From Mytilinidion resinicola (Eukaryota > Ascomycota > Dothideomycetes > Mytilinidiales > Mytilinidiaceae), in the NCBI RefSeq assembly GCF_010093595.1, contig NW_022985442.1, positions 1,248,987-1,303,960 of the forward strand: DNA of 54,974 nt, written 5' to 3'. The position numbers and the translations under genes were made by a program. Shown one piece after another: positions 21,317-30,930 of the stretch. Within the stretch, counting starts at the first letter, position 1. Every line of letters starts with the position of its first letter. Under the pieces are notes generated by a model. It had not been told where the DNA came from, searched no databases, and worked only from the letters and a program-made list of their open reading frames with translations.

Positions 21317-24169
21317 ATGGTGCAGGCCGATCCGCTGCGAGACTACTACCAGGACCTGGGCGTGCCGCCGACTGCGGGGCCGGAGGAGGTTACGAAAGCA
21401 TTCCGAAAGCTCGCGCTCAAGTGCCATCCGGACCGCAACCCAGGCTGTGAGGAGGAATTCAAGACGAAATTCCAGGTCATCCAAGCTGCTCATGAAGTCC
21501 TGAACGACCCTGAGCGGAGGCTCAAGTACGATCTTGACAGGAAGAAGCAAACAGCTCGCAACAGGCCGCCTGCCCCTGCACGCAACGCCTACTCCAGCTT
21601 CACTACCGGCGCCAGCAACTACCCTCCTCCGCCGCGTCGAACCCCTTTCCCTACGCAAGCGCCTCGACCTCCTCCCAACAAGCCACAGGCTTCCACTGCC
21701 TCCACCAATGGAGCCAACCGTTTCACACACTTCCCGCGGCCACCGCCCCCAGCCCAACGACCGAACACTAGGGACGATGCAGATGCTAGGAGGAATGTGT
21801 TTCAAGCTTGGGAGCGGATGAACCCGAACAAGACTCCACCAAATGCCGAGGATGCTGCATATGCGAAGACACGGGCTAATACCGCAAGCCGTGCTAGCAC
21901 TGCGGGTACGGCGAAGCCAGGAATGGGCCGAAGCAATACTACGAGAATGCCTAGGAAGAGCGGCTTCGATCCCGCAACTCCTGGAGCAGACGAGCCTCAA
22001 GCGCATGGGTCAGCATACTACACTACTGCTCGACATTCGAAGGATCCTCCTCCAGACCAGACCGAGTCCGATCAATCTACGCCGCGCAAAGCTGATCCAC
22101 TACGAAATTTCAGAACACAGGCAGCGTACGACGAAGATGTGCCTTTCACAGAGGGCCAGCGCCACCGGACGCCATACGCATCTCGCAGCGGAGAGAGAAT
22201 GCAATTCTCGAGTGAAGGCCTAGGACGCTCGGCCAGCACTCGGCACTCGCCGCGCCAGTTCTCAGAGAATGATACCTCAGATCCGTCTACGTCGCGTCCT
22301 CCGAGGCACAGGAGTGTGAGTCCTCCGCCTCGGAGACCTCCATTTACCACTAGCCAAACTTCGGCCAAAGGGCCACCCAGACATAACCCAGGAGGAAATG
22401 CAACACGTCCGTTCTTCATGTACGACTCTAGTGATGACGATAAGGAAGAGGAGTTGCCTTCGTTTCCACCACCAAACCCTGGAGCTCCGAGGAGAGCAAG
22501 CGGGTTTCCGCAAAAGTCTCCCCAGACCAGAGGTCCCACTAAGCCACCCGGCAGTACTGGCGACGCTCCTCCGGGTTTCAAAGGCCAATCTACAAAAATG
22601 TACGACTCTTTCACTTCCAATCATTTCAATGTTTTCAGTGATACTACCTGGACTTCTCCTTGGGTGAAGCCGGCTACCCCATTCCGTGGGACTGCTGATC
22701 ACGCAACTGCCGCTCCAGCGAAACCTGCTGAGGCGAAACTTGTTGGGTTTGCAAAGTATGCCAATTCGCCCTGGATGTTTCCATCCAGTGTATTGCCGAA
22801 GAAAGACAGGCGGACTTTCCCCTTATCCACTCCACATCTCTTTTCAAATCCCAAGCTTGGGCGCACTCCGCAACCTTCAAAAGGAAATGCTGACCCGACT
22901 AGTTTCAACATACCCACTGCCGACGAAACGTTCAAGAACAACTTCCCGGGCCTGAAGAGTAGGAGTGCAGAGAGCATCAACACCACATTCTCTCCGGAGG
23001 AGTGGAGCGGTACTTTCAAGGGTAATTCCGATTACTTTGCTGTGCCTATTGGCAATGGAAAGACTACGAAAGGTAGACAATCCCCGACCCGTGGGAGACC
23101 TGCAAGCCGACCACAATCTACGCATCAAAATTCTTCTCAGGGGCCACCTCCACCACCGCCGCCTCCTCCGTTCTTCGCACCGTCACAGCAGTCGTCGCAC
23201 ATGCCACCACCCGCTCCGCCCGTTAATACCCAGGCTGCCCCGGGAGCGCCACCGGTAAAATTCTCTCCCCAGCAATGGCAGCAGACTTTCAAGGAGCCTA
23301 GCTGGGTCTATCCAACGACTTCGCCAACTCGTCCAGCGTCTACTTCGTCGAAGCGCCCTGGCCCACCCAAGTCACGTAAAGGACCTACAGTGCCGAAAGC
23401 TGCTACTGTGACTGATGCCACGGATGAGCCAACTCTCAACGGCACATCCTATGCGCGTCCGCAGAGTATAAGCAGTGACGAGAGCAGCAACGCTATGGAA
23501 ATCGACTCGGAAACGCCGCCAATACCGAATGGTAAACGCAGAGCGCCAGTTCGAGAAGCTCGCACTGTGCCAGCGTCTCCCCATCGTGCTGACTGGAAAG
23601 ATGATGCGCCGAAGCAGGCAACGACAGCTCCAACATCCGCAACGGAACCGCAAGGACCTGGCTTGGATGGTCTCGCAGGCCTGAAGAATGTCGCGCCGTT
23701 CGTACCGACTACAAACGGCGGTCTACGCGACCTCAACGACCTGAGTTCGAGTTTACCTTTCCATTCCGCCCCTTCTGCAGCCCATCCGCTGAAGCCATCG
23801 ACGGTGGACAACTTTGGCCTTCCGACGCTGCCCAAGGCGCCCGAAGAACCTGTTCCTCTCACTAAGCAGAGTTTCGCGTTGTACATGCAGCGAATGTATA
23901 CGTACATCTCGGGCTTCAACAAGTTCAACAACGACATGTTGAACCACTTTCGTGGGAGACAAGAGTCGCTCCAGAATCTCCATCCAGCTTGGCTTACGGC
24001 CGTCGGTGAACCAACGGGCAAGCTTGGTTTTGATAGCTACATGTTGGGGTTGAAAGAGGATGAGAGGATCAGGCTTCATTGGAATGTTGGGACTGAGAAA
24101 CATCAGAGGAACATGGAGATCTGCCAACAGATTAGATTGAAGGCCGCCAGGGGTCTTCCTGAGCAATAG
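21317..24169 (+). CDS. J-domain (DnaJ/Hsp40-like) protein with disordered body
   Basis: This is an intronless gene of 950 aa. Residues about 7-75 form a J domain: DYYQDLGVPPTAGPEEVTKA, then KLALKCHPDRNP with the HPD triad at 37-39, and AAHEVLNDPERRLKYDLDR. The central 750 residues are Pro/Ser/Thr-rich and probably disordered, with a nine-proline run near 23150-23170. The C-terminal approximately 100 residues (SFALYMQRMYTYISGFNKFN, then HLHWNVG-type helices ending in RGLPEQ) look like a folded helical domain conserved in fungal homologues. There is no zinc-finger or canonical DnaJ C-terminal domain, so it is a class III J protein that would recruit Hsp70 to a specific client. The ATG at 21317 is chosen because the open frame upstream starts only with a TTG. 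Confidence 0.88.
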   Translation: MVQADPLRDYYQDLGVPPTAGPEEVTKAFRKLALKCHPDRNPGCEEEFKTKFQVIQAAHEVLNDPERRLKYDLDRKKQTARNRPPAPARNAYSSFTTGASNYPPPPRRTPFPTQAPRPPPNKPQASTASTNGANRFTHFPRPPPPAQRPNTRDDADARRNVFQAWERMNPNKTPPNAEDAAYAKTRANTASRASTAGTAKPGMGRSNTTRMPRKSGFDPATPGADEPQAHGSAYYTTARHSKDPPPDQTESDQSTPRKADPLRNFRTQAAYDEDVPFTEGQRHRTPYASRSGERMQFSSEGLGRSASTRHSPRQFSENDTSDPSTSRPPRHRSVSPPPRRPPFTTSQTSAKGPPRHNPGGNATRPFFMYDSSDDDKEEELPSFPPPNPGAPRRASGFPQKSPQTRGPTKPPGSTGDAPPGFKGQSTKMYDSFTSNHFNVFSDTTWTSPWVKPATPFRGTADHATAAPAKPAEAKLVGFAKYANSPWMFPSSVLPKKDRRTFPLSTPHLFSNPKLGRTPQPSKGNADPTSFNIPTADETFKNNFPGLKSRSAESINTTFSPEEWSGTFKGNSDYFAVPIGNGKTTKGRQSPTRGRPASRPQSTHQNSSQGPPPPPPPPPFFAPSQQSSHMPPPAPPVNTQAAPGAPPVKFSPQQWQQTFKEPSWVYPTTSPTRPASTSSKRPGPPKSRKGPTVPKAATVTDATDEPTLNGTSYARPQSISSDESSNAMEIDSETPPIPNGKRRAPVREARTVPASPHRADWKDDAPKQATTAPTSATEPQGPGLDGLAGLKNVAPFVPTTNGGLRDLNDLSSSLPFHSAPSAAHPLKPSTVDNFGLPTLPKAPEEPVPLTKQSFALYMQRMYTYISGFNKFNNDMLNHFRGRQESLQNLHPAWLTAVGEPTGKLGFDSYMLGLKEDERIRLHWNVGTEKHQRNMEICQQIRLKAARGLPEQ

Positions 24170-25589
24170 ATTTTTTGAGAGAGGCGCTTCGACTCCTTTC
24201 TATGCCTGGTACGCTCACCAGTACTGAGAAAGAGGCCTGCCTCAGTCTACTCATCATCTGGATTGGTCCTCGAGGGCCGGGTGCAGTATTTCATGGGCTA
24301 TACATATTTATCCTGCGGCGAATACACATCGGGGTCGTGTTACAGCTGCTTTTTCTGTGTTGGGTTTCAGGAATTCAATTCTACTGCCCTTCTTTTCTAT
24401 AGACTTTTGACGAGTTGGTGGACTTTCTTTTCGCGGGTGGGTGGAAAATGGGTGGCTGTCTTTGGCTGATGGTCGAGTCTATTTTCCAGCGTTACAGCAA
24501 GCGATTGTTTAGCGTTGGCGTTGTCGTGGGTTTCTTTCCTCGACTTCTTGTATAATACCCTCTACTGTGATGCCGCCGACCATCCTGCATACGGTTTACT
24601 CTTTGATGGGATGGATGAACCTGTTATTGGGTTCGTGGACATAGTTAATAGTCGATAAACGAGTAAGGCAAGATGTTCCTACATTCCATGTGCGCATCAC
24701 TTCTGCAAGATCTGTTTCCGAGCGATCGAGAGGTCACAGCGTCATGTGCATATGCTGTGTTGGATCTGTCAAACCATTAGTTCTCTTCGCGATTTGACGT
24801 GCGACCACATCTGTCATCTTCCTAATTAGGGTAGGCTACCTTGTGCTTCAATAATACTCCGAGAGGATTACAGTGCAGTAGTCTGTATCCCCAGTTCTGT
24901 CACCCTGAATCTTAACTGCTATATTGAACACGCGAGTTAAATTTAGATGGCATGCGCGATCCCTGTGCCAATCAACATGCGTTCGGACGAGAAGCCCCTT
25001 GACCACTCTACACAAGGCTAAAGTACCGAACATCTCAACTTCTTAAAGACGTAGAAAATAAATTCACCGCCCCTCAGACATCGCATATGTTTCCGGCAAT
25101 AGGGGCACAGGGGTCGCACCCGCCCTGCGCTTTCCCTTCATCGGAAGCGAGGGCGATCATCGGCAGGGGCAACCACCAGCAGCCGGCTTGTTTAGCTTAG
25201 CCCCCATTTCTCAGCCTAACTTAGCCTCCGCCAGAGGAGCTGACTTCGATCGTGTCTCGGCCTGGCCTCTTCGGCCTTCTCTTGACGCTATTTCTCCCTC
25301 ATGTTGCTGCGTTACTGCTCCTCCCTCTTTTCTACACCTTTTGGTTAGGTTGTCTTCTCTGCGTTGAGCTTTCGAGAGCGCCGCATCTGTCCGCCCTACC
25401 CCTCGAGGCTTTTCCTTGCGTCTTTTGTCTCACTAGGTCTCCTGTCGCGTTCCGTCACGATTCCGACTGCGTTCGCACATGAGGCCTCTTGTCCATCCTG
25501 TTCTTGGAGCCTCGAAGCAGTAGGGCCATCTCCGTTTGAAGAGATATTGGAACGCACCATTGGATCCCCGAGTCGACATATTCGAAGTC
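24170..25589. other. Intergenic, likely 3' UTR and promoter
   Basis: There is no gene here. The first part presumably carries the 3' UTR of the J-domain gene. The stretch 25200-25480, rich in C/T on the plus strand, is probably the promoter and leader of the glycosyltransferase-like gene. Confidence 0.45.
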
Positions 25590-27916
25590 ATGACGACTGG
25601 AGATGACAGCGCGCCAGCGTCGCCCGGGTATGCGCCTGGGAACAAATGGGACGCGTTGTTGCAATTGGCGAAGGGAAGGAGAGGGAGGACGCTGATCATC
25701 TCGGCTGTGTTTGCGGTGGTGATGTGTGGGCTGTTATTTCAGAGTTCGGCTGAGGTGGGTGAACAATTTTCTAAGAATTTGGACGCTCCTGAACGCTTGA
25801 AGAAGAGGTGGATGTGGCTCTCTGAGCATGGCCAATTAGGAGAAGTCTCGTACTGAGGCGATACTCGAATCCCGCATGCTATTTGGTGACGACTTGGAGT
25901 TCAAGGAGTTATGCTAATTTGGCATTCCAGTCTCTATCCTACAAAAATCTCTCCTCCCTTGACAACTACCACCTCCCCTCATGGAAAACAAACCCAACTG
26001 AGGTTTCAGAACCAATCGAAATCTTTACACCGTCGAATATGACCCTAGAAATCGAAAACGGGGCCATTAAAAACGTTCCAAGCCATTTAAAAAAGGAGAC
26101 GCCGAATTTCCACCTCCTCATGCCAGCAACAAAAGATAACTCTGATTTCTGCAAGACTGTGGTATCTGCTATGATTATGGACTATCCGGCTCCGACTATC
26201 ATAAATTTTGGGGAACAGTTCAAGAATATAACGGAGTTAGAGCGTGCGAAGGTTAAGAATATTCTGAATTACTTGTCGGATAGGAAGAATGTGAGAGATG
26301 ATGATCTCGTTATGATTGTGGATGGTCAAGATGTTTATTTTCAGCTACCTTCGGAGGTTCTTGTGAAGCAATACCAGAATATACTCGCGGAAGCGAATCG
26401 GCGATTGAAGGACAAATATGGGGTTATATATCCTAAGGATGGAGCAGCAAGGGCGATGTACAATCAGACGGTTGTCTGGGGGGCTGATAAGCTCTGTTGG
26501 GCCGAGCAGGGAAATGCTACGGCGTGTCCAACGGTTCCGGAATCACCACTACCAACAAACACGTATGGACTCGAGACGGATGACACTGAGCTTCTCAGTC
26601 GCGCGAAATACCTCAATGCTGGCACGGTAATCGGCCCTGCAAAGGATCTCCGGGCCATCTTTGCCTCAACACTCCCAAAGATGGTGGAAGTAAACGGCAC
26701 CGAACCCACAGCCCAATACATCTTTTCCACCCTCTTCTCTGAGCAAGAAACCGCCCGCGAAGAAGCTCTCAAAGCCGCAAAAACAGTCTCCGGAGCCTGG
26801 CGCGGCTGGCTATCCAGCAAAAATCGTCCTCCCACCGACAAGAACACCACAGCGCCACCTCGCCTGGAATTCTCCATGGGCCTCGACTACGCCCACCTCC
26901 TCTTCCAGCCCACAACCTCCACCGCCCCCAAAGAGCTCGTCTCCCTCCCGCACTCCGAAATGCAAACCCTCCACCACGTCTACACCCCCACGCCGCCTCT
27001 CACCCTCCCCGACGCGCTCCTCGACCTCCCACCCCCCTATCATACCCTCGATCCCTCCAAAGACCCCTCCCCAAACCCCCTCCCCTACCTCATCAAACCC
27101 CTCGTGCACGACGACAAGCTCGATAACCTGCCCGCCGCCAACAAGCCCTGGGTCGAGATCCAGCTCTGGACAAACACCTATACCGGCGCCGTGCCCGCCC
27201 TGCTGCATCTCAACCAACCCGCCGCAGCGCCAAAGCCGAGGGGCAAAACCGTGCTCGAGAACCCCACGGAGATCAACTCTAAACCCGAAACCAACAAACG
27301 CGACGACGATGGGGACAAGGAGAAGAAATCCCCGTTTGCGATTGGCTGGCAGGATCTCTGGTTCTACCCACACGCGCGTGCGCTCGCGCGCTCTGCGCTG
27401 CGCGTCGAGCAGGGCAGTCTGGCGTGGCATGCGGCGGCGGTGGGCGGGGATAGCTGGTGGGATATGCGGGGGGGCAAGGGCGGCGTGTGGGCGGTGCGGG
27501 GGCGGTATCTGGGGTGGGGTGAGGGGGATGGGGTGTGTGGGGGGCAGGACATGGTGGAGAAAGTGTTTGGGGATGGCAAGGGGCCGTGGTTGCAGGAAGG
27601 GGAGGCGGAAAGAATGAGGGTGGAGGCCGAGGAGGCTATTAAGAAGGCGAAGGAAGAAGAGGAGAGGAGGACGCAGGAAGAGGAGTCTCGGAAACAGCAG
27701 GAAGAGGAAACTAGAAAGAAACAAGAGGAAGCTGCTAAAAAGAAGGAATTAGAGGAGGCGCAGAGGAAAGCTGATGAGGCGGAGAAGAAAAAACTAGACG
27801 AGGCGGCGAAGAAGCATGAGGCTGATCAGAAACAGGAGGATGAATGGGATGCGGAGCGGAAGAAGCTGGAGGGCGGGCAGGCTGGAGAAAAGACGAAATC
27901 GGAGGAGGAGCATTAA
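25590..27916 (+). CDS. Type II membrane glycosyltransferase-like protein
   Basis: Exon 1 is 25590-25754 and exon 2 is 25931-27916 (716 aa), joined in frame by a 176-nt intron with donor GTGGGT, a GCTAAT branch region and a TTCCAG acceptor. A short N-terminal cytosolic part with basic residues (KGRRGR) is followed by one membrane anchor (TLIISAVFAVVMCGLLF, about residues 34-50), typical of Golgi type II enzymes. The luminal region contains VMIVDGQDVYFQLP (a DxD-like element), KYLNAGTVIGPAKDLRAIF and N-glycosylation sequons. I associate this pattern with the fungal PLOD/procollagen-galactosyltransferase-like GT domain family. The last 110 residues are a highly charged Glu/Lys/Gln coiled coil unusual for such an enzyme. 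The donor substrate cannot be told from the sequence. The exon 1 boundary is the least certain part. Confidence 0.75.
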
Positions 27917-28640
27917 GGGATGGTTACTCCAATTTTATCACCCGTCTATCGCCTCCACCGGACAAAAGGTTCCGCGTGTCAAGCCAACTTTACGCACGAT
28001 CAGTGGCTCTAGAGTGTCTCAGCTCGAGGAGCAAGAGGTGTTGGCGCCATGAAGGCAATTGAAGTACCTGGCAGTCAAGGGCTATCCCCACGGGCCTTCG
28101 AATACTGTCCTCAATCTGGCATTCCATAGCATGGACGAAAAGAAGCCTGTAACATCAGTGAAGGGCAAGCTGCTACGATGCGTAGCATCTACAGGGTGTA
28201 TCACACTATCAGAGAGCTATTGGACAGATAACTGAGTACAGAGCTCGCTTCAGATTGGCGCCAGTATGAGGCGTAGCCACGGTACAAACGTTGTTTTTAT
28301 TTGGCTCAGATCTTGTTGGCGTTGGGACTTGGTTTAAGATTAGGCATTTGAGATATCCATCTTCTATCACGCTCACATCTGTAGAAACGCCGAGTCTAGG
28401 AATCACATTAATAACCCACAATTCATGTTGATAGCGTCACGAAAAGTTTTGCAGTGGTATAAGGCGCCCAAGCCGTCCATTGAACGAACTCGTTTTTTTG
28501 AGTCGAGGTATCCCTCTCCTCACTGTGAAACAAACATGTTGCTTGCAACACTGGCTCCGCATTCCCTATTTCTCCGCCCATGAATGCTGCAAACCCACGC
28601 AGAAAACATCCCCAATAACATCCACCCCCCAGCGATCCGC
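27917..28640. other. Intergenic between convergent genes
   Basis: This is about 720 bp between the stops of the glycosyltransferase-like gene and the minus-strand eL15 gene. It has only short chance frames; nothing further is seen. Confidence 0.5.
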
Positions 28641-29615
28641 TTAACGGTAACGCCAGAGCGAGAGGGTGTTGTGACGCTTCCAGGTCTTGCGGCGACCGGC
28701 AGTCGTCTTGTTGTAGCCGTGGCCCTTTCCGAGACCGCGCGAGCGCTTGCCGGTGGCGGTGAGGCCGCGGGACTCGCGGTGCTTGTGCACGGGCTTGGTG
28801 ATCCAGTTGATGCGGGCGTCGCGGCGGATGGCCTTGTGCTGGGGGTCGACGAGGATGACTTCGTAGTACTTGTAGGTCGAGTCCTGGTTGATCCAGTAGC
28901 TGTTCAGGACACGGAGGTTGGCGCAGCGGCGGCCGACACGCTCCTCGGCGGTGGACTTGAGGGAGCGCTGGTACTTGAGCTGGTTGACACCCTGGTTGGT
29001 GGGCTTGCCTGTGGAGGAAAAATAGGTTAGCTGCTAGTCTCGATATCTGTCGACCTATATCGTTGGAGACTCAGGATATCGCATACCGTAGGTGGCACCC
29101 TTGGGCACTGGCCTGCAGAAAATTGTCAGCGTTTTGTTCATAGGTGTTTTTTGACCATTATGAACCGTACTTCTTGCGTCCACCTCTCCTCACACGGACA
29201 CGGTAGATGACATAGCCCTGCTTAGCCTTGTACCCGAGGCGGCGGGCCTTATCGGGTCGCGATGGGCGGGAAGCTGTCTAGATGTTAGCATTGTCGATTC
29301 TCGTCGTCCGGCCATCTCGAAGAAATTTGCCAGCAAGAGATCCTAACTCACCTCGGTGGATAACATTCAATTGACGCAGCTAATGAAGACACTCTCAGCT
29401 AATGTTCAACGAGTGGCATCAAGCACTGCCCAGCAGTCGCCGCCATCTCTCCTAGAGCCAGAGTGCGCCAAAGGAGGAGAAGCCGGCAGAGTGCGGGCAG
29501 TGGTAGCAATTGCGTGGGGTGTTCATACCTCCCAGCAGCGGACCCTCATCAAAAAGCGAACGACATCGCTCTGCTTGCGCTTCTGGAGCTCTTCGACGTA
29601 CTTGAGGGCACCCAT
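28641..29615 (-). CDS. rpl15: 60S ribosomal protein eL15
   Basis: Five exons join in frame: 29615-29529, 29379-29352, 29273-29171, 29112-29087 and 29008-28641, giving 203 aa, the standard eL15 length. Exon 1 reads [19 protein letters not shown], exon 2 LRQLNVIHR, exon 3 [20 protein letters not shown], exon 4 PVPKGATYG, and exon 5 runs from [20 protein letters not shown] to [14 protein letters not shown]. All are near-invariant eL15 blocks. It is a structural component of the large cytosolic ribosomal subunit. Introns cluster near the start and the two middle exons are tiny (28 and 26 nt), so frame-based gene finders can miss them. Donors are GTATGA, GTGAGT, GTACGG and GTATGC. Confidence 0.97.
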
Positions 29616-29856
29616 CTCGTCGGTTGTGGCGGGTTGTCGATGATTTGGCGTGGTCGTGCGTTTCGCTGAAGAAGTTCGATTTGGAGTGTGGCCGGCATCT
29701 TCCGCCTCGCTTGTGGATGACTAAGGTCTTGGCACCATCACCTGGACGTCCACGCGGGGCATAGAAAAGGTGGCACAATAATTCTAGAACAGGCTGTCTC
29801 GTGTTGTACACCTGTCTGCAACTGTTCGGGCTGTTTCAATGTAACTTAAGAAATCT
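29616..29856 (-). promoter_or_regulatory. Promoter and leader of the eL15 gene
   Basis: This is the region immediately upstream of the eL15 ATG on the minus strand, presumed to hold its core promoter. I see no confident named element. Confidence 0.35.
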
Positions 29857-30225
29857 AAAGAACATAGAAGCTCTTCGCCTTGGGTTATGTGGAAACTTGT
29901 TGAAGCACTTCATGCAGTGGCAGACAGATGTACATACGGGCAGAGTACTCAATGAGTGTGCCACTTTTTTGATGCCCAGCGTGACGTCTTCCCTGACACG
30001 CAGGCATAAAGAAAGTGGCTCTCTCAGTTTGAACAAGCCGCCGCGGTGGATGCCACTGCTTGGGGTGCTTCAATGCGTCCTTGAAAACCTGAGCGTGATG
30101 GGAGCTCTTCACTTGGGGCTATCTTGAGAGTCTTCAGCACACCAAGCATTGGCAGACAGATGTACGTATCAGAGGACTGTGAGCGGGTTACATACTTTTT
30201 TCACGCCCAGAGTGCCTGACCCCCG
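29857..30225. repeat. Diverged tandem duplication upstream of eL15
   Basis: Two related segments lie about 232 bp apart. Both contain AGCTCTTC-x-C-TTGGG, then an identical 16-base TGGCAGACAGATGTAC (at 29918 and 30150), then an ACTTTTTT-x-A-x-GCCCAG block. Divergence is high outside these words. No coding function is apparent. Confidence 0.6.
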
Positions 30226-30819
30226 TTACGTTTCTTGATCTTCAACTCCATGTTCACCGAAAATATATCTTTCTCCATTGGAAGGTGTGGCATGATGTTG
30301 AACAGAAATCATAACACGTTGTTGCTATCTCGACATTGGAGCGTATCACATACATCAGTCTAGTACGAGGTGATTATACAGACACATTTCCACTGCATGG
30401 CAGTCCCCATTGAACTTTCCGAAATCCGAACAAGCTCTGTGTCGTTGCGGTGAGACTACGTTGGGAGACTTCTAAGCCTGTCGTTGAAATTGATGTCTGA
30501 CTGCCAGGCCAACCCTGGGGAGGCGACTGATTTCAAAAAGCTACAGCTTCCGTCGTCTGTTAAAGCAACCACACTGTCCGAACAAAAAGAAGAGCCTTGC
30601 GGAATAGCGATTCAGGAGATCAGGTCATGTGGAATATGTCTGACTCGCTGGTATAATATTATGAGGTCTAATATTACAGTACTGTCTGGCCTTTCATGAA
30701 GTAACACTTATTGAGCTTCTCACTCCAGAATATCTACGGCTTCCTCCTCTGAGGCTGAGTACTAGAGCTCTATATAGTTATATCTTCTTATATGCACCAA
30801 TTATGGCCATTCTTCGGAT
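30226..30819. other. Intergenic, AT-rich patch
   Basis: There is no gene. A TAATATTA word occurs twice in near-palindromic context at about 30654-30677. The rest is unremarkable. Confidence 0.4.
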
Positions 30820-30839
30820 CGTCCGGGCGGTCCCGGACG
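30820..30839. promoter_or_regulatory. Perfect GC-rich palindrome, candidate Zn2Cys6 site
   Basis: CGTCCGGG-CGGT-CCCGGACG is a perfect 8-bp inverted repeat with a 4-nt spacer. It contains CGG/CCG half-sites of the kind bound by Zn2Cys6 dimers. It lies about 90 bp upstream of the start codon of a Zn2Cys6 regulator, so autoregulation is a natural inference. Confidence 0.55.
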
Positions 30840-30930
30840 GTCCTTTTTTCGGAGCTACTCCGTCAACGACATTCCTCTCCGATCGACCGCTCTTGTGTCG
30901 CTCGTGGTACCTACGTGCTATTCGCATCAT

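Noticed and set aside
26810..27724. 304-codon antisense open frame with a leucine-rich start
   Set aside because: It is the complement of a well-supported coding exon with biased composition; its hydrophobic start mirrors the Glu/Lys-rich tail.
28584..29030. 148-codon plus-strand open frame
   Set aside because: It is the antisense of the last exon of the eL15 gene.
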